Assembly (NCBI GenBank): GCA_003550325.1
Contig: QKWP01001149.1
Coordinates: 62,001-126,000 of the forward strand
Source: Gigaspora rosea
Lineage: Eukaryota > Glomeromycota > Glomeromycetes > Diversisporales > Gigasporaceae
Direction: 5' to 3'
DNA: 64,000 bases
How positions within the stretch are numbered: position 1 is the stretch's first letter; each line of letters opens with the position of its first letter. Position numbers and translations under genes: made by a program. The notes under the pieces were generated by a model. The model saw only the letters and a program-made list of their open reading frames with translations. It did no database searches and was not told the origin of the DNA. Below, one piece after another: positions 35,322 through 47,708 of this stretch.

Positions 35322-35462
35322 CTTTGAGCGAAGATAACTCCACAACCACTTGACAAAATTCGGCGAAAATTTTTTTATTTGAATCCTATGAATCCATAGA
35401 ATTCAAATAAAAAAATTTTCATCAAGTTTGGTCAAGTGGTTGTGGAGTATCTTCACTCAAAT
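35322..35462. repeat. Long hairpin (arms about 66 bp)
   Basis: The left arm from TTTGAGCGAAGATAACTCC and the right arm ending GGAGTATCTTCACTCAAA are near-complete inverted copies meeting around 35392. They share CACAACCACTTG and AAAATTTTTTTATTTGAAT on opposite strands. One arm alone recurs near 290-345. The loop is only a few bases, so the RNA or single strand would fold tightly. Confidence 0.8.
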
Positions 35463-35481
35463 TTTTTAAAAAATATCATCT

Positions 35482-36054
35482 CCCTATAAGAAAAATGGTA
35501 CGGGTTGGCGAAGTAAATGTACGGGTTTTGGTGGCATAGATTAAACCAATATTTGGTACGTAGGAGGCTTGGATTGGCACAGAGTTTAGTGGTGGACCGT
35601 ATGCACATACGAAATGGACCATTAATGGCTCGGGTTTTGCAACACTTTACTAGTCCAAATGGCACGGGATTTGGCCGGGTAATTAACGTGTGATAAATAA
35701 AATATATACAAGTAGATTACATAAATTTATATCAACAATTAATACAATATAAACAAACTAACAACTGCTCATATATTAAAATTTTGCAAGGAATTTTTTT
35801 GTTAAGACACCCAAAGCAGTTTCATTAGTGAAATTATGAGATATCACAATTTTTTTAAATAAAATCATATATTGATCTTTCGCTATTCGTAAAATGAACC
35901 AACATGTACCACCTTTGACACATATCATTCCGTGAAATGAAGGTATGATGTGTCATAATGTGCCACCTCCCCCGTATCACTTTTTACTGACCATGCCATT
36001 CCGTGGATTCCAGATACCAACCTGTACCACTCCCCAACCACTTTTTTTATAGGG
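35482..36054. mobile_element. MITE-like element with CCCTATAA ends
   Basis: The left end reads CCCTATAAGAAAAATGGTAC; the right end is its inverted relative, with GTACCACTCCCCAACCA then TTTTTTTATAGGG. Flanks share only TCT on each side, so a 3-bp target duplication is possible but weak. Interior repeats of TGGTACGGGT-type text occur on both strands. No transposase. Confidence 0.6.
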
Positions 36055-38359
36055 TCTTCATATCATCATATATTGAAATACGAGACATTTTTAAATATCA
36101 ATACCTCCTACTTTATTAATCAGCTAATTATACAATTTACTATTAATATAAATTTTATTTTATTATTAACAAAAAATCTTTAAAATTCAAAATTATAGCA
36201 CAAAAATAAAAAATTTTATCTATCGTGCAACTAACGGATTCAAAATAGCTAACCTAACCCCAACTATCTAACCAATGCTACCTAATTTTAACCCTAACTT
36301 TAACTATCTAGCAACCTATGGAATCTCTAATAACGGCAACGGCGAAACAGTTACCAGACGGCACAAAACCGACACCAAGGACGCAAAAAAGTTAGTTATA
36401 CAACGATAAACGCTAACGCCAAGTCCAAGTTTCTATTCACTAATTCTTGCACAAACCAGTTACTGGAGCCACCAAGTGCAAGATTATTCCCCAGTACTTG
36501 CCGCAAGACAGTTCCGGAACCCACAAAGTCGAGATTCTATTCCCCTGTGCTTGCTGTAAGACTGTTTCTGAAATCTACCAAGCTTAAAGTTCTATTATTC
36601 CCGGTATAATTCCATGTTACAAAAAAAAAGGAAAAAAAGAACAAGAGAAAAAAAATACTTATCCCGCTCAAGTTCAGTTTCGTCCCAAAGAAATCCTGAA
36701 CCTACAAAAAAAAGAATTGACACTTGCTATAAGACTGATTTTCAGAATCTGTTAAGCCTAAAGAAAAAAAAAAAGGATACAAGATTCTATATAGTATCAC
36801 TCACAAGATACCAGTGAAATACCAACTAATGTCGACACAGTAACAACTCAACTAACTGCGACACGGTAACAGCTGCAAAACACCAAGCGATGAACTAACG
36901 ACAACCAAGCAGCATGACTACTAATTAAAACTCCAATAACGACGACTCTAGCGACGAGAAATCATACTTAAAAGTAAAGAAATGTTAGAAACGTAAAAAA
37001 AAAACACATTGTAACGACACAACTAATAAATTGCACCAACCCAAACGACGATGGCAACTCCAGTAGCACAATTAACGACGAAATCTCACTAAAAGAAAGT
37101 TAGTAAAAAGGTAATACAAACTTAACATGCGTTAATTATTATAGAGAACAAAACTTACGACTCCAGTGATGAGTGCAAATTATTTTAGTATGTTTTTAAT
37201 TAATTAATAATAGTATATTTTTAATTATTATTATTTGTGAATTTAAGTTTTGTCAATTATTGTTTTGAATTATCGAGATGTTCAGTAGAAAGCTATTTTG
37301 CTAAAAATAATTTTTATTGACTCGTTAAATAAAGCATAAACAGATGTATAATTTTGATTAAACCATTAAATTGAATATTTCCAAGTTTTATATACAATCT
37401 TGTATAAACAATATGTTCTGCAAAACGTGATTTTTTAAACTAAGTTCTTGAATGTTATAGGAAGCTAACTAAATTGATTGGCATAGAAGAATACTTCAGA
37501 TCTTCTCAAGCATAATCCTATATGCGATTTTTCTAGTGATTAAAAGAGTGCACAAGTATTATGACATAAAATTTGCAATTCTCATAACATTTAAGATAAA
37601 ATCAATAGTACGAATAGCCTTGCTGCGACTTGCTAATCATTGAATTAGAGTTGACAATGAACCTAATAAAAAGCCTCAATGGGGTCAATGAATATTATCC
37701 ATTTAGTCAATCAGAAATCTATTGGCTTTTTTCCCCCATTGGAAAACAAAATTGCTAATCCTTTACTAGTGACCGATATGTTGTACAAATCATTGTAAAT
37801 GATTGAAAAACAACTTATTAAAGATTCTAAACTTTAGCCAACTAGGGCAACTACAATGGTCACCAGATTTTATTAATCAAATAGTAACCCACTTGGTTAG
37901 TTTATTTGATTTCTGATTAATTTAAATTTGCATCCAGTTCATTGAGTGAAATACTTGAGAAACACTCTTTATATGTAATTTATTAATGTTATCAAAAATT
38001 TATAAATAAAATATACAAAAAGAAGCAAACACAATACATCATAGTAATAATATTAGTATACCAAATATGAAGGCTCATAATAAAAGTATGAATATTGTTG
38101 TGGTAAAATTTGGTATCCTGTGTAATTGGCTATCCAACCTATGGCATAATCGATTTTGCATATTTTGTAGCTATTAATTAAAATCTAATGTACAGTATAT
38201 GAAATAACGATACTAGAGTTGGGACCCAAAACCTTTTGACCAAATCTGAAATTTTGGGTTTCAGATTATAGGTTCCGAAACCTCATCTGAAATAGAAACC
38301 TCACCGAAACCCAAAACCTTATCCAAAACCTACACGAAACTCTGAAACTCTGCCTAAAC
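36055..38359. other. Intergenic region with low-complexity and (ACGACG)-like text
   Basis: No gene is recognised. Positions 36231-37130 are richer in C and A than the surroundings, with repeated AACGACG, TAACCCTAA-like and ACTAACGAC text. A reverse-complement relative lies at 56280-56800, so this is probably a dispersed element. The 67-residue frame at 36614-36817 is lysine-rich low complexity and is not credible as a gene. Confidence 0.4.
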
Positions 38360-39990
38360 TATAGAAGGCGGTGAAATTATAATGGCAATTTCTACATTTG
38401 GCAGTAGAAATTGTTGAAATAATTTCACCAAAATTTTTTTAAGATTGTGATGCCGAATCAAATTTCAATTGTTGAAATTAATTTACATACAAAAATTAAA
38501 TCAACAGTTGAAATTAAATCAACCGTTAAAATTAAATCAACAGTTGAAAGTAATCAATAGTTGAAATTAAATCAATGGTTGAAATTAAATCATCTGTTGA
38601 AATTAAATCAACAGTTGAATTTAAAATTAACAGTTTAAGGGTTCTCAAGCATTTTTCTCAAAGTGATTAGTTAATTAAGGAGATCATGCACAAGTACTAC
38701 AATTAATTGAAGTAATACTAATAGCAGTTTTATCAAAAGATTTTGTTGCAAAACGCGGTTATTAAATTCTAGTACAACTATTATAGTTTCTGATCATCTT
38801 TTTTAGTTATTGTGATAATAAAATTGATTGGCTAAATAATTTATTTTTCACAATTAAAAATTCTATATGCCAAGTCTGGAAGTTATAATCTAAATGCTCA
38901 AAGTTTTATTTTTTTTTTGTTATAGCTAAGATATCTAGAGTTATGGCCGTTGTTTGTACTTTATTTGGAATCAAAACCCAAACTCCCACATTAATTAAGT
39001 TTTGGAATCAGGCTTTCTATTTTATTTGGGACCAAAAATTTAATAATGTAGCTGCACAATGCTGTTGACAAGCTTAACAAAATTTTAGTATGATATTTGA
39101 TTTAACTACAAATCGACATATGATACTGTATGCAGTTAAGGCTGATTTGGTACTATTGTGATAAAACAATTGTTAAATTGTGATGACATTCTTGATCATA
39201 ACTTGCTCATCAAGATATTAGTAGATTATATTAGAAGTTTTAAAAAATGAATGTTTTAACAGTTTATTAATACTAACTAATAAATTATTTACATCCTAGC
39301 CTATATGGTACAGTATTATATAATATAATTAATCAAGTATAAAATTTTAATAATATATTGTGTTTATTCAATATTTTATAATTAGAAGTTAAATTTGTAT
39401 TCAATATTTTATAATTAGAAGTTAAATTTGTATAGAATTTTTTTAATTTTAATTATTTAATCGCATCTAAAAGTTTAACTTATTCAGGTATTAGAAGCAT
39501 TTTATATGAGAATGGAGTTGTAAATAGCATTAGTAAAATTATAAAAATATATATACATATTTTTGAATACTTAAATCAAGCGATATATCAATAGACAAAA
39601 CTGGTAATATCAGAAATAAATCAAACAAAAAATGAGGCATAACTTAAACTTGGAATACTTAAAATAATCCTTTGAAAGCCCGTTTAATATAAAATGCGAA
39701 TCATACCACAATGTCATGTGAAATAACCAATAAAAGAACAGTATTTGTTCACTTCTCAGATAACATACACTACATTGCACCCCATTTCTGGTACAGCCAA
39801 ATTAATTTTAATAATTAAATTATTTCAACAGTTGAATTAATTTTGACATTTAATTTAATTTCAACTGTTGAATTAATTTTGACTATTAAATTAATTTCAA
39901 CTGTTGAAAATAATTTCAGTTTCAACAGTTGAATTTAATTTTCAACCTTTGAAATTTACAAAATTAAAATTAATTTCACCACCATCTATA
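38360..39990. mobile_element. hAT-like non-autonomous element, 1631 bp
   Basis: Inverted ends match TATAGANGGNGGTGAAATTA. Flanks are GCCTAAAC at 38352-38359 and 39991-39998, a perfect 8-bp target duplication. Next to each end is a run of AATTAAATCAACAGTTGA-type units (38460-38640 and, inverted, 39790-39960), so the ends form long imperfect inverted repeats. Positions 39690-39790 are an inverted copy of the repeat at 15137-15605. No transposase. Confidence 0.85.
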
Positions 39991-40606
39991 GCCTAAACCT
40001 CTCACACTCTATCTGAAACTTTTCAAAACCTTAAATTATTAAATTTTTAATTTTGTATAGTGTACACAATTAAGGTTTAATTAATGTACTGTATACCATT
40101 TATGATGAAATGTATAGGAAAATTTATTAGAAATAATTGATTTAGAAAATAGTGCTTTTTTAAAATATAGATGATAATAAATTGCAGAAGATTTAGATAA
40201 TAAAGATTGGTTAAATGATTTTATTCAAGATTTAGAAGATTAAGTAGAATACAATCTAAATAAAATAGTACAAAAAGGCTATAGTTTTATTTCACATTAA
40301 TCAAAACAAACCAAACAGTGGTTGTGTTAGAGTTAGAATTAGTTTAGGACAAGGTTGGCAACCTATATATATCCTGTGCTTTTCACTGGACACTGGACAT
40401 TTCTGAATTGTCCAGTATATGTCCAGTATATGTCAATGTTCAGTGATATATTTATAAAAAAAAAATTTAGAAAATAAACTAAAAAAATTAGCTAGAGTAG
40501 TGTGATGTTAATATAATAAATATTAATGTAATTCTATTTGAATTTCTCAATTAAGTTATCTACTCTAATTCTAATAGTCAAAAATTCAAAACTATGCCCT
40601 TTATCC

Positions 40607-41262
40607 CAGTGAAAAAGATATGAAATTTTTTTTTGTTCTTCAGGAACATAAAATATTAAATTTATGTTCCCAAAAAATTTTTAAGGTTCTTATAATAATG
40701 ATAAAATTAATAAATATTCACTCTCACTCTCTCTCCCTCTCTCTTTTTCTCTCTTTCTTTTTCTCTCTCTCTCTCTTTCTCTTTCTCACACACACTCTCT
40801 TTCTCATACACACTCTCTTTCTCATACACACTCTCTTTCTTACTCTCTTATTTACTCATTCTCACTCTCTTTTACACACTCTCTCTCATACTCTCTCTCT
40901 AACTATTTCTCACTTTTTTTCTCACTCTCTTACTCTCTCACCCTTTCAGTCTCACTCTCACACTCTTTTACTCTCACACTCTCACTCTCTTACTCTCACT
41001 CACTCTTATTCACTCCTACTCTCACTCTCACTCTCACTCTAATTTCTTACTCTCACTTACTCTCTCTCTCTCTAACTCACTCTTACTCTCACTCTCTAAA
41101 AGAAGCATGTCACACCAAAAAAACTATCACTATAGGGAACACAAATTATAACTTTTATGTTCCCACTTTGTTCCTAAAAGGGAACATGAATTCTAAATTT
41201 AGTGATCCTAAATTTTTTTAAATGTTCCTGGGAACACTGGGAACATTAAATCTTTAACACTG
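40607..41262. mobile_element. CAGTG-ended hAT-like MITE with CT tract, copy 1
   Basis: Ends are CAGTGAAAAAGAT and ATCTTTAACACTG. Flanks are CTTTATCC (40599-40606) and CTTGATCC (41263-41270), 7 of 8 matching. Next to both ends are GGGAACAT/ATGTTCCC words in both orientations, and the centre (40720-41093) is a CTCTCTCACTCT-type pyrimidine tract. It shares this plan with 46442-47528 and 47709-48988 but uses GTTCC words rather than GTTCTC. Confidence 0.75.
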
Positions 41263-41414
41263 CTTGATCCTAATGTTAAATTTTATTAATCGATCAATTT
41301 TTATATATTCTAATATGTACATAATTACAGTACTTTCACTTCATAAACATCTTAGTTCACAAACATAAATTTACAGACATGTTATTTTACAAAAGAATTG
41401 CTCTGCAGACAATT

Positions 41415-41660
41415 CATTTTGACGATATGTTTAAGACGAGTTTTCGGTGAATTAATTATCAGTAAAATTAGCTCAGATGTAAATTAATTGTCCATGAACT
41501 AATATGTCTATGAACAATTACTCAATAATCATCTTACGTATTTATGTTAGTTTCCCACGTTAGATCACATTCTTCGGGTACGACCAATCAAAAAACGTTA
41601 AAGCGCACAGACCCGAAATTCCCACAATTATTTCTGTTTAGAGTTTCCAAAATCGGTTGC
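41415..41660. repeat. Dispersed repeat shared with 24800-24920
   Basis: The text around CACATTCTTCGGGTACGACC and AATCAAAAAACGTTAAA aligns with the interior of the nested element at 24101-25073. A second ATCAAAAACGTTTAAA follows at about 41667. The 94-residue frame at 41544-41828 overlaps this repeat and is not supported as a gene. Confidence 0.5.
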
Positions 41661-42037
41661 AGCCAATCAAAAACGTTTAAAAGAACAAACTCAGAATTAG
41701 GTGGTATAGAAGATAAAATTCCATCAATAATTCGGGTTATTGATGGATCAGTAAATAACATACGTCAATCCCCGAATGACGGAATCGATTATCGACGCAT
41801 AACATATGTACATATAAGGTCAAGTTAAATCCGTATGGGTAAAATAAAATACCGTATTCCGTTTGCCAAAGTATCACTCATGCATTGTACCACTATAAAA
41901 TATCTTTAAGCTTAATTTGTAAAACAAAAACCGGAGTATTTTGCGAATGGAATACTATATACTGTGACTCATAAAAATCATGCGCTTACAGTGCTGCTTA
42001 TGTGATAAGAAACAAGTATAAACGATGAGAAAAAGAT

Positions 42038-43961
42038 ATGCCTATCAAATTAGCATATTCATCTTTATTCTCATATTATAAAATGAATTATTATTTAATT
42101 GTAGTTTTTGCGTTTGTTGGTTACGTCTTATACAAGTGTTATATTTATCCTTTATATTTATCACCATTACGTAAAATTCCTGGTCCACCTGTTAATAATT
42201 TTATTCTTGGACATTTTGCCTCATTTTTAAATCAAGAAGTAGGTGAAGCTCATAATTACTTAGCAAAAAAATATGGTGGAATAGCTAGGTATCATGGCTT
42301 ATTTAACAAACCTCATATATTGATTTCCGATCCAAAACTCGTCCAACAAGTACTGGTAAATCATTGTTATGATTATCCAAAGTTTTTCGCAAACAGAACT
42401 TTGGCAAAGAAATTTTTTGGTGGTGGTATTATAATTGCTGAAGGAGATTCACATAAACGACAAAGAAAGATGATGAATCCTTCATTCGCTTTTGCTAATG
42501 TCAAGGTATCCTTTTTACGATCATTAATATTATAACTGTTAGAAAACTTAATCTTTACAATTATATTTAATTATTATGATTTCAGGAAATGGTTCCAACA
42601 TTTGTTCAAGCTGGTCATAAAGTAAAAGATATCTGGATCAAACAAATTGGGAATAAGAAAGAGGAAAGAATTAGTGTCACTGCAATAATTCAAAAGATAA
42701 CTTTAGATGTTATTGGCCTTGTTGGTATGTAGTATGTATTTCTCTACACGTTAGATCTTGCAATTTTTTTTAATCATAGTTGTAATCTAATTGCACATTT
42801 AATAGGGTTTAGTTACGAATTCAATTCTACTACTTCAGATTCTGAATTAGCTAAAGCATATAGAAAATTATTTGGTCGTAATCCTTCGCCTTTATTCGTG
42901 GCTTTTTCCAACATCCTACCGTTTATCAGGAAACTTCCAATTACTATTAATAACCAATTTTATGATTCAATTAAAACCATCAATAATATTTCTGAGAAAC
43001 TAGTTGCTGAGCAAAAAAATGCACCTATTCGAGGAAAAGATTTATTGTCTTTATTAGTAAAAGAAAATGAAAGCCTACCTGTTTATGAACAATTAACTCA
43101 TGAGGAATTAGTTAGTCAGGTAAAAAATTTATTTAAATTATATGTACTGCATGATTTATTAAATCTATTTAAATTCTAAATTTATCAAATTTCAAGGTTA
43201 TGATATTACTTGCAGCTGGACACGAAACAACTAGTACTACACTATCTTGGGCATTATACTTTCTCGCAAAATATCCTGATATTCAGGATCGTCTTCGTAA
43301 AGAAGTGCTTGACGTATTTACTGATCGTAATCATTTTCCGACTATTGATGAAATTGACAAATTGAAATATTTAGAATGTATCTTTAAAGAAACTTTAAGG
43401 ATCGTTCCCCCGGGTATAGTCAATATTACTGAAATTCAATTATTCAATTTATTTGCCTCTAATTTATTCTACTCTTTATTTATGAATTAAAAGTGATTGA
43501 ACTCCCTCGTTATAATTTAAAAGATGAAATTATGAACGGTTACGTTATTCCAAAGGTATTTTACTAAATAGTTTTTCATAATTCAATTTATTTTATATAA
43601 ATATAGCATAGAACTTTAAAATTTTTTGTTTTAGGGTACACCATTGATGATTTCTATATACGCGATCCATCATGACCCTTCAATTTGGGGTGATGATGCC
43701 GAAAATTTTAACCCATCTCGGTGGCTTGATCCAGAAATAAAATCAAAAATATCAAATACTCATTTCTTACCTTTTGGTGCTGGTCCAAAAAATTGCTTAG
43801 GATTGAAAATGGCGCATTTGGAACTTAAATCTATCTTATCGGTGATTATTAGAAATTTTGAATTTAGATTAGTGGAAGGTTTTACTTTTAAAAAGAAACT
43901 TTTTGGATTCTCTAAACCCATCCCCGGAATTGATTTATTTGTTTCAAAAGTGAATTATTAA
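42038..43961 (+). CDS. Cytochrome P450 monooxygenase, 6 exons
   Basis: Exons 42038-42505, 42586-42724, 42806-43119, 43197-43413, 43494-43555 and 43635-43961 join in frame to give 508 residues, normal for a microsomal P450. All introns are GT-AG and 59-81 nt. The enzyme would use O2 and electrons from a reductase to oxidise a small molecule at the ER membrane. A hydrophobic anchor lies near residues 16-40 and is followed by the KIPGPP hinge. The I-helix has AGHETT (314-319), the K-helix ETLR (372-375), and the haem loop FGAGPKNCLG with Cys 454, where Lys stands in for the usual Arg or His two residues before Cys. A second Met at 42083 would start the protein directly before the anchor and may be the true start. 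Substrate unknown. Confidence 0.93.
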
Positions 43962-46433
43962 ATCTTTTCTTAAATAAAATAACTGTTGTTTTCGTATAAA
44001 TAAAATTTCTTGTCTTTACAACCAGTTTAATCAATCACATCAAAATGTTGTAAATTGATTTTGTCTTTATTAAAATTATAAATATTTTTAATTAACCGCA
44101 ATTTTCAGATTGCTGAATTTTTTAGTTAATTATATATTTTTATAGATTGAACCAATTTGAATTATTTTACTTATTACTATTTTACTAAACAGCTTTATAT
44201 AGTAATAAAAAATTAAAAGTTATTCAAAGTTTTAATAAACAATCATGCTATAATTATTATTATAAAAAATACATGATATTTGGCTGGAATAATCTCTAGT
44301 TTAGCAGTATTGGTGACCAAGCAATAAAAGGTTTCCTACGTTATTACTGTATATGTCGTAGGTGGGAATGGAATTTAAGTGGATTTGGAATTTCCTATTT
44401 AAATTAGAGTTAAAGTGTACATATGATAAAATCAACCCAAAATAGAGGTTTATATATAAATCCCGAATCCACTTTACAATATATATATACTAGCATCACC
44501 CGGTGTAAAACTTATCTACATCATAAATTTAATGTATTTTAAATCTTGTTTATTATATTTATTTAATAGGTCAATTACATTTGTCAGTAATGTCGTGACA
44601 TCCGATCATGCATAATCTCGATGTACGAAGCTTAGCAGTGTTAAAGTCGGATGAGGTAAAATAACGTATGATTTTAGCTTCGCAGTTTCTATGTTATTCA
44701 GAAAGTATAAAAAAAAAGTTGTTTCGCTCTTCTTAAAGACAATCTTCGGATTATCGATAGTAAAACTCAGACTATATTAATGCAAAAGCTATTTTATTAC
44801 TAAATCGGATTAAATCACCAAGTCATGCCTCTGGCGAACTGCTTCTTGTCATCATTTGCAACGTATTGATAAAATATTGTCCATTTTTTCCCGTAACATA
44901 TTTTAAACTTATACTGGCTTTCAGTTTTTTGTAAGTATATAATAAGAATTGTTGCAGCTGATGCTGAAATTTCGACCTATTTTGATACAAATTTTTTAAA
45001 AAATTTTGGGGTACTGTAATTTTGTCCGCTTTTTTTTTAGGATTGGGTTAGGGTTTAGGGATAGAATTTATTATTAAAGAGTATATGTGGATTTTAGCAG
45101 GGCATATATTTTCATATCGCGACCCCAAATTTCAGCATCAGCTGTGACACTTATTAATAATTACATTTATATTTGCAATGATCTTTTTCATTGATATTTA
45201 TAAAGATAATTCTTTTATTGCTTCATCTTTTTTTTTTTTTTATACACTTTATTGAGCAAGAATATGACATCGTGACTCATGAAATTCGTTATAATGAATG
45301 TCTAAATACTAATAAATTCTGATCTTCAGTGTAACCCGAAATTCAAGCTAAACCTTTAAGGTTCTTTATATTAGCGTAACAGAAGAACTGATCATGCCTA
45401 AACAAGATAGGAATAACTTGAGGGATGCAAGTTTGTTATGTCGAAAATTTTACGAAATAATCTGTGCCACCACCAGGTTGAACATGACGGTCATGAAAAA
45501 ACCTGGAAAAGATAAATTTGTTTTTTTTTTTTTTTAAAAAAAAAAAATTTAGTAATTATCTTCATATTAGATTCGGGTTACGGGTTAGACAAGACACCCA
45601 ACTAGATTCTGCTGTTGCCGAAAAACAAATGCGGATGTGTTCTACGCGGGGAATGCAAAAAATATTAATTATATTGTTAAAATATATATGAATATTCGAA
45701 TGTATTCCTTTAATGTATGAAAAGTTAGCATTTAATATTTAGTGATTCATTTTTATTCGTGTTTATTTATTTTTTTAAATTTTTTACTTTATTATTATTA
45801 CTATTATTTTCGCTTTTTTTTTTTATTAATTGATAAATGGATAGCGGTTCTAAAATGACAAATGACATTTCACGATTCACGAATAACAATTCCAATTGAG
45901 AATAAACATAAATTCAGAATTAAAATTCGTAGATCTTATTTTGAAGACGTATTATTATCAAATAAGAGATGTACAAATTTTACTTATTTTTTAATTAAAA
46001 TTTGAATACGCGATCTTCATTATTACAAATTATTTTATCAGTCATTGTTAATCGATGCTGCTTCTAATATCGTTTTATTATTATTAAATAGTTTATTGAT
46101 CTGCATAATAAAAAAATTTTTACTTATTTCGTCACCATTTCATTTTCCGATTCAAAATTTTGATACACAAATAACATTTTTTTAAACTCTTATTTATGTC
46201 CTAAATACGCCTAGATCTATTTGTCTGGCTACTAAAGGCTACTAATGACATCTGACGAATACGTAAGTTAGAATAGAATGTACAAAGTACAAACTTCATG
46301 CATAAATATATTAATCAATATAGAGTTACTTTATTTGATTGATGCATTATAAATATCTAATCCGGATATAACCGTTATCCTTTTATTTGAATAGGATATA
46401 AAACCGGTTATTAGATTTTTTTAAAGGTTACAA
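43962..46433. other. Intergenic region downstream of the P450
   Basis: No gene is recognised in 2.5 kb. There are long homopolymers near 45228-45241 (T) and 45521-45548 (T then A). Short TTAGGG-like text occurs near 45047. The stretch 44930-45140 contains an inverted repeat: GCTGATGCTGAAATTTCG near 44958 and its complement CAAATTTCAGCATCAGCTG near 45126, so it may be a small MITE. Confidence 0.4.
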
Positions 46434-46441
46434 CCTTGGGG

Positions 46442-46606
46442 CAGTGTTGGAAATCTGTTTTGAAATTTATGTTCTCATGAGAACATGTTTATTTAATTTA
46501 ATGTTCTCAAAAGTTTTTTTATGTTCTCAATTAGAAAAAAATTTTTTTCTCTCTTTCTCTTTCTCTTTCTCTTTTCTTTCTCTCTTTCTTTTTTTCTCGC
46601 TCTTTT

Positions 46607-46637
<31 letters not shown>

Positions 46638-47528
46638 TTTTTTCTCTCTCACACTCTTCTTCACTCTTTCTTACACTTTCTTACTCTTTCTCACTCTTTC
46701 TCACTCTTATTTTCTTTCTCTCATTATCTTTCTCACACTTATAATTTTATACTTTTAGCTATTCTTTTATTTTTATTTTTAATTAATATATGTAAAAATT
46801 ATTAATGAAAAATATAATTTATTTAAAAAACTATATAACAAAAGCTAAGTTATTCATAATAATAAGGTTATAACTTCATACATATATTTTTAAAAATTAA
46901 TATTTGAGGTTTTTTTATATATTGTTGGAGATGTTATTGGCTTGGCTCAGCTTATATATTTAGGTTTTAAATAAGCTATTAATATCTCTCAAATATTTGA
47001 ATAAATAAGTAAATATAATATATATTCTTTTTTACTATAGTAAATTTATAGATTCAAAATTTTTTTACTATAAATTTTTAAGACATAGTACTAAAGCTTA
47101 AAATCATATTAACTAAAGATTTGTTAAGTAATTTTCTTATAAAAATTATTATTATAGTGAGTTTAGCTCTCTAAAATTTATGATACTTAATGTATATCAA
47201 AGTTTATATAATAAGGGCTATATTGCACCAAACTAGAAATAAATAAACCAATAAACTATATTATCTAAAATTTTTATGATTCAAGAACAACTAAATTGTT
47301 CTCTATTTTAACTACTAACAATTAAATCTTTATAAGCTAAACTAATTTAAATTGCTATATTAATAAAAATGATTTGTTATTATTTTATATATTTATATAG
47401 AGAACATATTTTTCAAACTTAATGTTCTCAAAAAAAATTTAATAGAGAACATCTTAAATTTTGTAAATGTTCTCAGATTAAAAGTAATGTTCTCATGAGA
47501 ACATGAGAACATAAGATTTCCAACACTG
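46442..47528. mobile_element. CAGTGTTGGAAA hAT-like MITE, copy 2
   Basis: Ends are CAGTGTTGGAAATC and GATTTCCAACACTG. Flanks are CCTTGGGG at 46434-46441 and 47529-47536, a perfect 8-bp duplication. Near both ends are clusters of ATGTTCTCATGAGAACAT palindromes, probably transposase-binding sites. A CT-rich tract lies at 46549-46740. The reading frames over that tract (46444-46758 and 46521-46805) are an artefact of low complexity. Confidence 0.88.
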
Positions 47529-47708
47529 CCTTGGGGTCGTCTAAAGCCAGGTGCGTTTACGTGATATAAAGCCAATCAAATCGTAAAATTTGATCTTTAC
47601 GGATCAGCCCGACGAGAAAAAAACAAAGAAAAAAAGTGAAAAATGCTGAAAATAAGGTTATTCCATATAGAGTACCAGTTTCCTGCTTTATCTGAGTATT
47701 GTCGTGCC

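Noticed and set aside
35453..35665. 70-residue minus-strand ORF
   Set aside because: It spans the border of a hairpin and a MITE and has no motif.
40620..41042. 140-residue plus-strand ORF rich in Ser, Leu, His and Phe
   Set aside because: It is the translation of a CTCTCACTCT microsatellite inside a MITE; no start context or codon pattern supports it.
45040..45065. TTAGGG-like words, also near 51198, 56750, 57740, 58735 and 59473, as interstitial telomeres
   Set aside because: Only one or two units occur each time, embedded in dispersed repeats; there is no array.
46444..46805. Two overlapping hydrophobic ORFs that look like membrane proteins
   Set aside because: Both read through the CT tract of a hAT-like MITE. 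The inverted copy gives the same artefact on the minus strand at 48622-48983.
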